DNA of 64,000 nt from contig NC_014394.1 of NCBI RefSeq assembly GCF_000145255.1, forward strand, positions 1,736,001-1,800,000. The letters run 5' to 3'. Position numbers and translations under genes: made by a program. Shown here in pieces: positions 26,600-35,739 of this stretch. The stretch comes from Gallionella capsiferriformans ES-2 (GTDB taxonomy: Bacteria > Pseudomonadota > Gammaproteobacteria > Burkholderiales > Gallionellaceae). The notes under the pieces are model-generated. The model saw only the letters and a list, made by a program, of their open reading frames with translations. It was not told the origin of the DNA and made no database searches. Positions within the stretch are counted from its first letter, which is position 1; each line of letters opens with the position of its first letter.

Positions 26600-27474
26600 C
26601 GCAAACCCTGCACGATACCTCCCCGTCAGCCGTTGACAACCTGATCGAACGTTCCATACTCGACGTCGGCATCCCCCCCTGCCCGCTGATCTTGGATCGT
26701 TTTATGAATGAGGCGCGTCTGGAGGAACCTGACTTTAACCGGCTGGCCAGTATTATCGGCAGCGATGTCGGCCTGTCAGCCGGACTGATCAAAACAGCCA
26801 ACTCGCCCTACTTCGGTTTGCGTCAACGCGTGCGATCCGTCAATGAAGCGCTCACCATACTGGGACTCAAACCAGCCAGTCGTGCGGTAGCAGGCATTAT
26901 TCTGCGCAAGGCTTTTCCTAACGTGCCGAATATGGAGCGTTTCTGGGACGCCTCCGCCCGTATTGCATATTTGTCAGGCTGGCTAGCCCAACACTTAAAT
27001 ATCCGCGGCCTGCGCGCTGAAGACACCTATACCTTCGGCCTGTTCCGCGACTGCGGCATCCCGGTGTTGCTCGGACGTTTCCCGCAGTATGAAAAAATTC
27101 TCAATGAAGCCAATGCAAGCACGGAACAAAGCTTTACCGAAATCGAAAATAACGGCCTGTCCACCAACCACGCGATGATCGGTTGCATACTCGCGCAAAG
27201 CTGGTGGCTGCCTGAGGAGATTTGTCTGGCGATACGCAATCACCATGACCTCACTGCGTTAGAATCGCTGAGTTCTCAAATCCCGCTACTCAGCCGCAGA
27301 CTGATTGCCACCGCACAACTGGCCGAGCACATCGTGCAAAAGCAGCTCGGCCTTAGCATGACGCACGAATGGAGCAAGCTGGGGGATGTCAGCCTGCGTA
27401 TTTTAGAACTTGACGAGGCACAGCTTAATACACTGTATTCTGAGGCGGAATCCGTTGTTAACAGCGAGCTTTAA
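26596..27474 (+). CDS. HDOD-domain signalling protein
   Basis: 292 residues. HDOD is a non-catalytic relative of HD phosphohydrolases found in signalling proteins. Family features are seen in the region ~20-220: IPPCPLILDRFMNEA, LASIIGSDVGLSAGLIKTANSPYFG, VNEALTILGL, and NHAMIGCILAQSWWLPEEICLAIRNHHDL. The canonical HD metal pair is not preserved. It overlaps the GGDEF-EAL gene by 4 bp and is therefore translationally coupled, suggesting that the pair acts in one pathway. Confidence 0.9.
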   Translation: MTQTLHDTSPSAVDNLIERSILDVGIPPCPLILDRFMNEARLEEPDFNRLASIIGSDVGLSAGLIKTANSPYFGLRQRVRSVNEALTILGLKPASRAVAGIILRKAFPNVPNMERFWDASARIAYLSGWLAQHLNIRGLRAEDTYTFGLFRDCGIPVLLGRFPQYEKILNEANASTEQSFTEIENNGLSTNHAMIGCILAQSWWLPEEICLAIRNHHDLTALESLSSQIPLLSRRLIATAQLAEHIVQKQLGLSMTHEWSKLGDVSLRILELDEAQLNTLYSEAESVVNSEL

Positions 27475-27640
27475 TCCGGCTCAAAGCTTAAATGGACGAG
27501 CGATCCGCTTATAAAGTTACCGCCAAAGCTGTTATGCTCCAAACTGATTAAAATATCCGTCTGCATCCTGCCTGCCATGTAAAATAATGGATTGTGAATA
27601 CACATCGCGGCAACGCTAACCGATTTTGAGCACGGCCCTA

Positions 27641-30031
27641 ATGACAAGTGAAAAGTTCAAAATAGTAATCGTTGGATCCGGGCCCGGCGGCCTGTCAGCC
27701 GCTGCCCGCGCAGCGGAACATGGCATCAGCCACCTGCTGCTCGAAGCCGCACCACAGCTGGCCAATACCATCCACCACTTTCAAAAAGGAAAGTCGGTAA
27801 TGGCGGAACCCTCCGTGCTACCGCTACGCAGTACTATCAGCTTCGGCGCCGGCATACGCGAACACATTCTAACTACCTGGCACAACGAACTCGGCGGGCT
27901 TGGGGTCAATTTTCGTGTCGGTTCAGCCGTTACCGCCATTACAGGAGAAGCGGGCGCCTTCGAAATCACACTGGCATCGGGCGAGTCATTCAGCGCCGAA
28001 TTCGTCGTGCTTGCCATCGGCGTGCAGGGCAATATTCGCAAACTGGCCGTACCGGGGGAAGACCTGCCCGAGGTGCAGTACCATCTGGACGACCCGGAAG
28101 CATTCCGCGATGAAACCATAGTCGTCGTTGGCGGCGGCGATGCCGGCGTAGAAAATGCACTGGCGCTGTCTGCGCAAAACCGCGTGATTTTAATTAACCG
28201 TCAGGAAGAATTCAGCAACTGCAAGGAGGCCAACTTTGATCAGCTGACGGCGGCTATTGCACAGGGAAAAATCGAAACCCGCGTCAGCACGCTGACCGAA
28301 CGCATTGAAGCGTCCAACACCGGCAATTTCAAGCTGAGCTATCTCGCGCAAACGCCTGAAGGTCACGAGCAAATCGAATGTCACCGCGTCATCGCGCGTC
28401 TGGGGGCAAAGCCCCCCCGCCAACTGGTGGAAAGTTTCGGTGTCACCTTCCCGAACAGCGACTCGACGTCCGTTCCCCAGTTGACCGAACAATATGAATC
28501 AAACCTGCCGGGTTTATATATCGTTGGTGCGCTGGCAGGTTACCCGCTCATCAAGCAGGCGATGAATCAAGGCTACGAGGTCGTCGAATATATTCTGGGC
28601 AATCCGGTCGAACCGGCCGACGAAGCGCTGCTGAAACAAAAATTTGCCGGCGTACCCGACATACACACGGTCAGCGAGGGAATTGCGCTGCTGCGCATCA
28701 ACCAACCCCTGCTCGCGCCGCTCACGACCTTGCAATTACGTGAATTCATGCTCGACAGCAGCGTGCGCATCCCGGCACGCGGCGAGGTTATTTTCAGCCG
28801 CAACGATTACAGCAACAGCTTCTTTTCGATCCTGGAAGGCCGCGTGGCGGTGCAAACGGAAGACCAAAACGGCAACGAAGCCGTTTTTGCCCTGGGAGCT
28901 GGCAACTTCTTTGGTGAAATGGGACTGTTGTCCGGCCGCCGCCGCTCAGGCACCGTTGTCGCCAGCGAAGACTGCGTACTGGTCGAAACGCCGCGCCGCT
29001 CAATGCTCAAACTACTCTATTCTGCTGCCGGTGTTCAACGCAAACTCGACGAGGTATCCCTCAAACGCGCCGTGAGCAGCTGCCTTGACACCTCACTGCC
29101 TGAAAGTGAACTCAGCTATCTGGTGCAGGGTGCGCAACCCAGACGCTATGCGGTGGGGGATGTGCTGTTTAAAGAAGGGGACAAGGCGGACGGCCTGTAT
29201 ATGATACGGCGCGGCTCGGTCACCGTATCGCGCATCGTGGCGGGCAAAGAGGTGGTGCTAGCCTATGTGTCAGCGGGAAATTATGTAGGAGAGATGGCGC
29301 TGATGTCGAGTCAGCCGCGTTCAGCGACGGTACGGGCAGCCTCCCCGACCGAAATCGTCTTATTAGAATCGGTCCGCGTCGCCGAAGTGCTGGGCAGAAA
29401 CACATCGATGCGCCGTAAGGTCGACAGCCGTTATATGGAACAGATGCGCTCCGATGAACACGCGCTGTCGAGCGAGTCGAGCGAACTGATCAATTTCCTG
29501 ATGGGTCAGGGTGTCGGTGAAGCCACCGATGTGCTGCTGATCGACTATGCACGCTGCATACGCTGCAACAACTGCGAAACCTCCTGTGCGGATGCGCATG
29601 ACGGCACTTCCCGTCTCGACCGGGAAGCGGGTTCAACCTTTGCGCAAATTCACGTTCCCACATCCTGCCGGCACTGCGAGCATCCCCATTGCATGAAGGA
29701 CTGCCCGCCCGACGCAATACACCGCTCGATCAACGGCGAGGTATTCATCAGCGACAATTGCATAGGCTGCGGAAACTGCCAGACTAATTGCCCCTATGGC
29801 GTGATTCAAATGGCGGTAAAACAGGATTATCAAAAGCGCAGCATCTGGCAAGTCATGCTGGGTATTTCCCCGTCGCAGGCGAAACCAGCAGCAAGCGATG
29901 CACTGCCTAAAGTCGCCGTCAAATGCGATATGTGTAAAGACATCATCGGCGGCCCCGTCTGCGTACGGGCCTGTCCAACGGGTGCTGCGTTTCGCGTCAG
30001 CCCGGAAAATTTCATGGAATATGTCAAGTAG
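27641..30031 (+). CDS. cNMP-gated FAD oxidoreductase fused to 4Fe-4S ferredoxin domain
   Basis: About 796 residues from the ATG at 27641 (a TTG at 27626 would add five; numbering below includes them). Order: a thioredoxin-reductase-like flavoprotein with FAD motif GSGPGG (17-22) and NAD(P) motif GGGDAG (169-174), but no redox-active CxxC; two cyclic-nucleotide-binding domains (~365-465 and ~485-590), each with the FGEM/VGEM Glu and the Arg of the phosphate cassette; then a NrfC/DmsB-type domain (~635-790) with four Cys clusters such as CIRCNNCETSC and CIGCGNCQTNC. This predicts NAD(P)H-FAD-FeS electron flow gated by a cyclic nucleotide. It is the first gene of a run with a membrane protein and a multihaem cytochrome. 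Confidence 0.9.
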   Translation: MTSEKFKIVIVGSGPGGLSAAARAAEHGISHLLLEAAPQLANTIHHFQKGKSVMAEPSVLPLRSTISFGAGIREHILTTWHNELGGLGVNFRVGSAVTAITGEAGAFEITLASGESFSAEFVVLAIGVQGNIRKLAVPGEDLPEVQYHLDDPEAFRDETIVVVGGGDAGVENALALSAQNRVILINRQEEFSNCKEANFDQLTAAIAQGKIETRVSTLTERIEASNTGNFKLSYLAQTPEGHEQIECHRVIARLGAKPPRQLVESFGVTFPNSDSTSVPQLTEQYESNLPGLYIVGALAGYPLIKQAMNQGYEVVEYILGNPVEPADEALLKQKFAGVPDIHTVSEGIALLRINQPLLAPLTTLQLREFMLDSSVRIPARGEVIFSRNDYSNSFFSILEGRVAVQTEDQNGNEAVFALGAGNFFGEMGLLSGRRRSGTVVASEDCVLVETPRRSMLKLLYSAAGVQRKLDEVSLKRAVSSCLDTSLPESELSYLVQGAQPRRYAVGDVLFKEGDKADGLYMIRRGSVTVSRIVAGKEVVLAYVSAGNYVGEMALMSSQPRSATVRAASPTEIVLLESVRVAEVLGRNTSMRRKVDSRYMEQMRSDEHALSSESSELINFLMGQGVGEATDVLLIDYARCIRCNNCETSCADAHDGTSRLDREAGSTFAQIHVPTSCRHCEHPHCMKDCPPDAIHRSINGEVFISDNCIGCGNCQTNCPYGVIQMAVKQDYQKRSIWQVMLGISPSQAKPAASDALPKVAVKCDMCKDIIGGPVCVRACPTGAAFRVSPENFMEYVK

Positions 30032-30058
30032 ATCGCCTGCACACTACCGGAGTCGAGA

Positions 30059-30985
30059 ATGAACAAGATGCAAGGCGCTACGCTGCTCAAATACAAGAAT
30101 TTCCGCTACCTCAAAGCCACCAGTGCATTGATACTGGTCGCCATCACCGCCTACGCGCTGATCAATCCCGCCGGTGGCGAATCCTACGGCGGCACATGGT
30201 TAGGCTACACCTTAGGGACCCTCTCCACCCTGATCATGCTGCTCCTGATGTGGTATGGCGTGACCAAACGACGCATCACGGGCGCACCGGACAGACGCGA
30301 TGCTCGCCGGCAATCCGCGCCCTCAGGTCAGGAGCGCCGCAGATCCCAGACAAAATCGCGCAACGGCGCCACGCTTCAGGAATGGCTCTCGGCGCATGTC
30401 TATCTAGGGGCATCGCTTGTCGTACTGGTCACACTGCATACCGGATTTCATTTCGGTCTGAATGTGCATACGCTGGCCTATGCGCTGATGCTGCTCGTCA
30501 TTAGCAGCGGTTTATACGGGCTGACCGTCTACCTGAATTATCCCAGATTGATCACTCTCAACATGGGGGAGGAAACGCTGGAAGATCTGATGCTAAAAAT
30601 CAATGAACTGGATGAACTAGCCCGTACCCGCGCACTGGGATTACCCGACGAAATCAATTCCCTGATTGCAAAAGTGCGCAATGAAACGCGTATAGGCGGC
30701 ACGCTCTTACAACAATTGAGCGGCAAGCAATATAATTGCCCGACGAGCCAGGGCGTCGAACAACTGCGCATATTGAGCGAAAAATACAATCGGGATGAGC
30801 AGCCAAAAATCATGCGGGATCTCTATTCTCTGTTGCTGCGTAAAGAAAAAATGGTTTTGCGGGCAAGAACGGAAGTCATGCTCAAAGCACGCATGGAATG
30901 CTGGCTCTACCTGCACGCACCGCTAGGGATTGCCCTGCTGGCCGCACTGACGGCACACATCGTTTCCATCTTTTTTTACTGGTAA
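30059..30985 (+). CDS. putative b-type cytochrome membrane protein
   Basis: 308 residues, not a family I can name. Helices are at about 20-38, 44-66, 112-130, 136-158 and 284-306, with a basic loop (RRDARRQ...RRRSQTKSR) at 70-102 and a long coiled-coil-like segment at ~165-280. His113/His127 and His286/His300 are each 14 residues apart, the spacing of bis-His haem b ligands across paired helices; His131 lies on the same face. It lies between the flavoprotein/ferredoxin gene and the multihaem cytochrome gene (6-bp gap to the latter), so I infer that it carries electrons across the membrane. Confidence 0.7.
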   Translation: MNKMQGATLLKYKNFRYLKATSALILVAITAYALINPAGGESYGGTWLGYTLGTLSTLIMLLLMWYGVTKRRITGAPDRRDARRQSAPSGQERRRSQTKSRNGATLQEWLSAHVYLGASLVVLVTLHTGFHFGLNVHTLAYALMLLVISSGLYGLTVYLNYPRLITLNMGEETLEDLMLKINELDELARTRALGLPDEINSLIAKVRNETRIGGTLLQQLSGKQYNCPTSQGVEQLRILSEKYNRDEQPKIMRDLYSLLLRKEKMVLRARTEVMLKARMECWLYLHAPLGIALLAALTAHIVSIFFYW

Positions 30986-30990
30986 CCAGA

Positions 30991-32625
30991 ATGATTTCCT
31001 GCCTGTTAATTCATGTCTCGCGTAACCCGCAGGGACTGCCTGTTTGCAAGGACAGCTTCATTTCGGGTGCGACGATCGAAATTGGCCGCGGAGCCGCATG
31101 CAAAATCCACCTGCTCGATCACCGCGTCAACCAGCTGCATGCATCCATCGTCAGATCTGAAAACGGCGCGCTGTTCATCAACGGCGAGAAAAATGTCACG
31201 CTGAAAATCAATGGTTATATCGCTCAGCACGCGGAACTGACACCTGGAACACAGATAGAAATTGGCCCCTATTTGCTCATCGTCGAACCGCTAGCCGGCG
31301 GGTATGACCTGATTTTATCTATCGAACTGATTCATCCGCTCAATCATACCGAGGCAGCAAAACCGGACACCCCGCTCACCGTTGCAGCACTCGGGTTGAG
31401 CAAACGAAAGTTCGGGTTTAGCCTTGCCGCTGGCATTTTGTTTTTGTTCCTGTTTTTGCCTATGCTGCCGCATTTTTCGGCCGCATTGGACAAGTGGCAG
31501 GTAAGTCTCCCCCTCACCTTAACGGGCGCCTGGAGTCCGGGTTCGCTCGCCGGCGGACACCGCATGCTGGATGCGCAATGTTCGTCCTGCCATCAAAAGC
31601 CGTTCACTGCGATTTCCGATGAAACCTGTACCGTGTGTCACACGCAAGTAGGTCGCCACCTTGAAAAAGAAGCGTTGCAGGATAAAACCTTCCATACGAT
31701 GCGCTGTACCAATTGCCATATCGACCACAAAGGCGCCGAACGCCTGCTGCTGCATGACTCATCGAAGTGTGTGAGCTGCCACGATAATATCAAACACAAG
31801 CTTGCCGACACGCAACTGGGCAACGTCAGCGATTTTGCAGCAGGTCATCCGCCCTTTCGACTGTCCCTATTCAAGGGAGACGGCCTAATCCGCCTGCGTC
31901 AGGATAATAAAGCCGGCTTAACCGAACAATCCGGATTGAAATATTCACATCAGGTTCATCTGGCCAAGGAAGGCATTTCGACGCCGGAGGGAGATACCGT
32001 GATGCGCTGTCAGGATTGCCACAAACTGGAAGAGTCCGGGCGACATTTTTCGGCGATGACGATGAAAAACACCTGCCAGCAATCGGGGTGTCATGCGCTT
32101 GATTTCACAGAGCCTGTGGAAGGATTGGCGCCGCACGGCTCTGAACATGCCGTCATGGACAGGTTACGCGAGTTTTATATCAACTGGCTGGCCAGCACAC
32201 CTGAAAATCAGTCTGCATGTCAGAATAACGCCGACACACCATCGATGCTGTCCTGTGCAAATGAACTGGCTGATAGAAATGCAGCCGCAACCCTGTTCAG
32301 AACCCGCCCCGTCTCCAAAAAGGACCGGCTGGAATGCGGCGAATGTCATGAAATCAAACCCAGCGGCGAAAAGGAAGTCCCGTGGAAAGTCACGCCCGTA
32401 CGCATCAATCGTGACTGGCAGCCCGGCGCTGTGTTTAACCATGCCAAACACGAAACGATGAAGTGCACGGATTGCCACGACAAGCTAAATTCAAAATTCA
32501 GCGCAGACATCGCGATACCTGCGATTACAAAATGCCGCGAATGCCATAGCGGTAACCGACCTGCAAAGGGGATGGTGACCAGCGGTTGCGACAGCTGCCA
32601 CCGCTTTCACCAGCCGGCGAAATAG
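30991..32625 (+). CDS. FHA-transmembrane-multihaem cytochrome c fusion
   Basis: 544 residues from the ATG at 30991. An N-terminal cytoplasmic FHA-like domain (~1-100) has IGRG at 31-34 and NQLHAS at 47-52; the Ser-Arg pair that usually precedes the His is Asn-Gln here, so phosphothreonine binding is doubtful. One membrane helix lies at about 141-162. The periplasmic part carries nine CXXCH motifs plus one CX4CH (CQQSGCH), ten potential c haems. The first block, SPGSLAGGHRML...CSSCHQKPF, resembles cytochrome c3-type modules. It starts 6 bp after the membrane protein gene and is probably the outward end of the same electron chain. Confidence 0.88.
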   Translation: MISCLLIHVSRNPQGLPVCKDSFISGATIEIGRGAACKIHLLDHRVNQLHASIVRSENGALFINGEKNVTLKINGYIAQHAELTPGTQIEIGPYLLIVEPLAGGYDLILSIELIHPLNHTEAAKPDTPLTVAALGLSKRKFGFSLAAGILFLFLFLPMLPHFSAALDKWQVSLPLTLTGAWSPGSLAGGHRMLDAQCSSCHQKPFTAISDETCTVCHTQVGRHLEKEALQDKTFHTMRCTNCHIDHKGAERLLLHDSSKCVSCHDNIKHKLADTQLGNVSDFAAGHPPFRLSLFKGDGLIRLRQDNKAGLTEQSGLKYSHQVHLAKEGISTPEGDTVMRCQDCHKLEESGRHFSAMTMKNTCQQSGCHALDFTEPVEGLAPHGSEHAVMDRLREFYINWLASTPENQSACQNNADTPSMLSCANELADRNAAATLFRTRPVSKKDRLECGECHEIKPSGEKEVPWKVTPVRINRDWQPGAVFNHAKHETMKCTDCHDKLNSKFSADIAIPAITKCRECHSGNRPAKGMVTSGCDSCHRFHQPAK

Positions 32626-32641
32626 CACGCCGCTGATGCAG

Positions 32642-32650
32642 CCCCCCCCC
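32642..32650 (+). repeat. C9 homopolymer tract upstream of a GGDEF gene
   Basis: Nine consecutive C in the 55-bp gap between the cytochrome and GGDEF genes, about 30 bp upstream of the chosen GGDEF start. Homopolymers of this length can slip during replication. Confidence 0.6.
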
Positions 32651-32680
32651 GCACTTGAGTATTTTTTAAGGATGCTTAGT

Positions 32681-33742
32681 ATGAGCAAAGTTGTCAATTC
32701 GGCAGAATATCTTCTGAATCAGTTGGGCGAATTAAGTTATCACCTAAGCAACGTTCCTCATCGTGATCGTAGTTATTTTGAGAAACCGCTGCAAATCATC
32801 AATAACACACTGGGATTTCATATCGGTGTGCTGTACAAAATCACTAATGTGATTGAACAGGATCTGATTTTAGAAGTAATGACCGTTTGCAATCCTGATC
32901 ACATCAGGCCCGATTTGCTCGAAGGCACTAAGCTGTGCCTTAATATTGAGCACCCGCCGCTGGAATTTACCAATGAAGTATTGGCTTTCAAGAACCGGAA
33001 TGTCTCGGCCATCAATATCCCCGGCTGGGGGTGCGATATGGTGGGCAGCATTTATCTGCCGGAAAATTTAGGCTACGGTTATTTGCTGGCGGGAGATTTT
33101 TTCGGCGACGAGTCCGACATTAAAGAGCATGAAGTACGCATGTGCGAAATCATGTGCAATATGCTCAGCGCCGTGCTGATGAAAACCCAATTTGAAGCGC
33201 TGGCAAGCTATGACAGCTTAACCGGTCTGATGAACAGCCGCGCCATCCGGGAAGAACTGGAAAAATCCGTCCAGCGCCAAATGCGAAAAGGCCATACATC
33301 CGGTGCGGTGGTGCTCGCGGACATCGATTTCTTCAAAAAAATAAACGATGAATACGGACATATTCAAGGCGACTCGGTGCTGCAAGAAGTGGGGGCACTC
33401 TTTAATGCTGCGATACGCAAGCATTTAGATGTCGCAGGCCGCTATGGCGGTGAAGAGTTCTTGCTGATTTACGAAGATACCGAAATCAATCAGGTGCTAG
33501 CGATCGTTGAGCGCCTAAGACTCACCATTGCCGGGCATCGATTTGCAAAAATCGGGCCGACAGGTCATGCGCTGGAGGATGAATGGTTACAGGTGACCCT
33601 GTCTTTTGGCGTTGCAAGACTAAACCAACACCCGCTGAAAAACGGCAAAGCGATCTTATCACTGGCTGACGCTGCGCTATATCAGTCCAAAGCCGCCGGC
33701 CGCAATCGAATCACGCTCAGCGAGCACGACATCACGGAATAA
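32681..33742 (+). CDS. diguanylate cyclase with GAF-like sensor domain
   Basis: 353 residues from the ATG at 32681, chosen for an AAGGA site 8 nt upstream. Residues ~1-165 look like a GAF-type domain (FEKPLQIINNTLGFHIGVLYKI...LLAGDFFGDESDIKEHEVRMCEIMC). The GGDEF domain follows from YDSLTGLMNSRA, with DIDFFKKINDEYGHIQGD and the active-site YGGEEF; the inhibition-site Arg is replaced (KHLD). It should make c-di-GMP. It follows the multihaem cytochrome on the same strand, so it may report on the redox module, and its end overlaps the convergent exchanger gene by 11 bp. Confidence 0.93.
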   Translation: MSKVVNSAEYLLNQLGELSYHLSNVPHRDRSYFEKPLQIINNTLGFHIGVLYKITNVIEQDLILEVMTVCNPDHIRPDLLEGTKLCLNIEHPPLEFTNEVLAFKNRNVSAINIPGWGCDMVGSIYLPENLGYGYLLAGDFFGDESDIKEHEVRMCEIMCNMLSAVLMKTQFEALASYDSLTGLMNSRAIREELEKSVQRQMRKGHTSGAVVLADIDFFKKINDEYGHIQGDSVLQEVGALFNAAIRKHLDVAGRYGGEEFLLIYEDTEINQVLAIVERLRLTIAGHRFAKIGPTGHALEDEWLQVTLSFGVARLNQHPLKNGKAILSLADAALYQSKAAGRNRITLSEHDITE

Positions 33743-34823
33743 GCCCCTGGTACAGGAAGAATGCATACCCGCCGATCAGGCCAACGCCCAATACACGTGG
33801 AACACGCCCGAGAGTCGCGATAGACAGAAAGTGGACCACCCCGGCACTCAGGATGACATAGACCCCCATAGACAAAAAAGCCGGCACCTGTATGGGATTG
33901 AACACCGAGAACAGACCGATGCACATGGGAATGCAAATGTGCCCGTCACCGATTTGCGAACTCATCACGATGTCCTGCCGGCCGATACGCGTATAGTACA
34001 AGGCAAGAAACGCATTAGGCACCACCATCAATAAGCCGCTAAACCACCCCAGCCTGGCAAAGCTGAACAGCGGATTTTCGGTATGGCTCACCCAGGTCAC
34101 AAGGTGATCGACGGCAAAATAGATGCAATAGGCGCTGGCAGCGAGCAGCATGACATCGGTTGCGATAGACCAGTGAAACGCCTGATTCTTTCGGATTTTA
34201 TCTTTCAAGACTTCAAAAACATGCAAGATCTGCCAGAACAGAAAAAGTCCAATCAATACCAGCCCGTCATAAAAATCGAGTACGCCATCACGGGCCAGCG
34301 CCCACAACGTACCGGTAAACAGGAATAGTGCGATCAGGGTAAACAGCAAATTCAGCCGGTTGATACGGAAAAATTCAGCATGTCGTTTTGCAGCACTTTT
34401 TTTGACCACCGCAGCAGAGCCAAACAGCGCGGAAAGGCCGAGCAGCAAAGTAAGGTTAGTGGCATTGTTGACCAGGCAATTCTCGATGACCAACCCGCCA
34501 TTACCGGCCGACTTGCTCATCACATAGGCGAACACCAGATTGGCAAATCCAGAGCAGTAAGGCATGATGAGCGTACCCAGCACCGTGCCTTCAAAGCCCT
34601 TGCTCTCCATCGCGTGCAGACGCCAAATCATCATAAAACTTGCCGCAACAAACACGATAAGCAAGCCCAGAGGATGGGTCAGATAGATTTGAATGGTATC
34701 GATATCGCTTTGCACTGTTAGATGAGACTGTTTTATAGTGAATGGGAAGTAGAACTCATCCGGCGTTTTATCGTCAAGCGATGAATACACGGTAGTGGCG
34801 CAAAGAGGCGGTGCACACCCCAC
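33732..34823 (-). CDS. sodium/calcium exchanger (CaCA) family membrane protein
   Basis: Up to 363 residues, with roughly ten membrane helices in two related halves. The first half has GFEGTVLGTLIMPYCSGFANLVFAYVMS...NCLVNNATNLTLLLGLSALFG, and the second VVPNAFLALYYTRIGRQDIVMSSQIGDGHICIPMCIGLFSVF. These resemble the alpha repeats (G-T-x-x-P/N-x-x-x-N) of cation/Ca2+ exchangers, but the usual acidic ion ligands are mostly replaced, so ion specificity is unclear. The first ~37 residues are poorly conserved-looking and the true start may be a GTG near residue 37. It is convergent with the GGDEF gene. Confidence 0.7.
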   Translation of the reverse strand: MGCAPPLCATTVYSSLDDKTPDEFYFPFTIKQSHLTVQSDIDTIQIYLTHPLGLLIVFVAASFMMIWRLHAMESKGFEGTVLGTLIMPYCSGFANLVFAYVMSKSAGNGGLVIENCLVNNATNLTLLLGLSALFGSAAVVKKSAAKRHAEFFRINRLNLLFTLIALFLFTGTLWALARDGVLDFYDGLVLIGLFLFWQILHVFEVLKDKIRKNQAFHWSIATDVMLLAASAYCIYFAVDHLVTWVSHTENPLFSFARLGWFSGLLMVVPNAFLALYYTRIGRQDIVMSSQIGDGHICIPMCIGLFSVFNPIQVPAFLSMGVYVILSAGVVHFLSIATLGRVPRVLGVGLIGGYAFFLYQGLIP

Positions 34824-34866
34824 CTCATTTGGGTAAACTACGTCATTTTTTTGAAAGCTGGTTGCA

Positions 34867-35409
34867 ATGAAAAACAGGTCCTCACTTCAGGCTGATGCGG
34901 CTGCCGAACGCATCGTCCAACATTTCCAGGCGAACGGCTTTGCCGGCATCACCGAAGCCTTCATTATTCAGATACGCAAAAAAGCGGGCAGTCGAACAGA
35001 AATTGAAACCGCCTTCGAATTAACCTTCGAACAGGAGAAAATGCCCCCCGTACAGCAGTTCTTCGAAATTCAGCCCTGCGGATATTTTTCAAATTTTCGT
35101 ACGTTCACGGAAGCAAAATCAGCCATTCCGTCAGATTTTACCGTAAGCCTGCGCCATGAAATTCCCCGCCTGTTTTTTGATGACGCGCCCGTTGTCGTTG
35201 ACGATATTTTGGCGAGCAGCACTAAATATGATGTCCTAATGAAACTTCAGGACAATATTGACGGTTGCGCAATCGCTATCCTGCTCAACGATCCTGACGC
35301 ATCATTCCTCGACTACATAGGCACCCATCACGGCTACGACTGGCAGACAATCATGGGCGACTTCAAAATCACCACCAGCTCCTTAGCATCCGAAATAAAT
35401 CTGCTCTGA
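34867..35409 (+). CDS. hypothetical soluble protein
   Basis: 180 residues, no signal peptide or membrane segment, and no family I recognise. The N terminus (AAAERIVQHFQANGFAGITEAFIIQIRKKAGSR) looks helical and basic; the middle and end are mixed strand/helix with acidic patches (FFDDAPVVVDDIL). Base composition is like its neighbours and codon use looks normal, so it is probably a real gene. It starts 43 bp from the divergent exchanger gene and ends before the terminator at 35491, so it is likely monocistronic. Confidence 0.65.
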   Translation: MKNRSSLQADAAAERIVQHFQANGFAGITEAFIIQIRKKAGSRTEIETAFELTFEQEKMPPVQQFFEIQPCGYFSNFRTFTEAKSAIPSDFTVSLRHEIPRLFFDDAPVVVDDILASSTKYDVLMKLQDNIDGCAIAILLNDPDASFLDYIGTHHGYDWQTIMGDFKITTSSLASEINLL

Positions 35410-35490
35410 GCTGCTGCGCAGTCATTTGGCGCTTCGATGCAGGCTTACACCGAAGCGCACCATTGCGGCGACGATTGCAAGACGCATAAA

Positions 35491-35518
35491 AAAAGCCGCT
35501 GATTTCTCAGCGGCTTTT
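35491..35518. terminator. bidirectional rho-independent terminator
   Basis: Twelve-base-pair stem (35491-35502 with 35507-35518, loop TTTC), GC core GCCGCTGA, with A-run and T-run on either side. It serves the hypothetical gene on the plus strand and the tRNA-Asp end of the ppiD transcript on the minus strand. Confidence 0.85.
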
Positions 35519-35524
35519 TAATGT

Positions 35525-35601
35525 TGGCGGAGTGGACGGGACTCGAACCCGCGACCCCCGGCGTGACAGGCCGGTATTCTAACCAACTGAACTACCACTC
35601 C
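35525..35601 (-). tRNA. tRNA-Asp (GTC), copy A
   Basis: 77 nt with encoded CCA. Anticodon loop CTGTCAC, anticodon GTC. Identical to the copy at 37703-37779. Confidence 0.97.
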
Positions 35602-35645
35602 AATACGACAGACTACTTACTTCTTGCTACTTTTCAGCAGCTATT

Positions 35646-35721
35646 TGGTGGGTGCTGACGGGTTCGAACCGCCGACAATCGCCTTGTAAGGGCGGTGCTC
35701 TACCAGCTGAGCTAAGCACCC
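35646..35721 (-). tRNA. tRNA-Val (TAC), copy A
   Basis: 76 nt with encoded CCA. Anticodon loop CTTACAA, anticodon TAC. Lies 18 bp after the ppiD stop and 44 bp before tRNA-Asp. Identical to the copy at 37836-37911. Confidence 0.97.
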
Positions 35722-35739
35722 GTATCTACTACAAAAACC

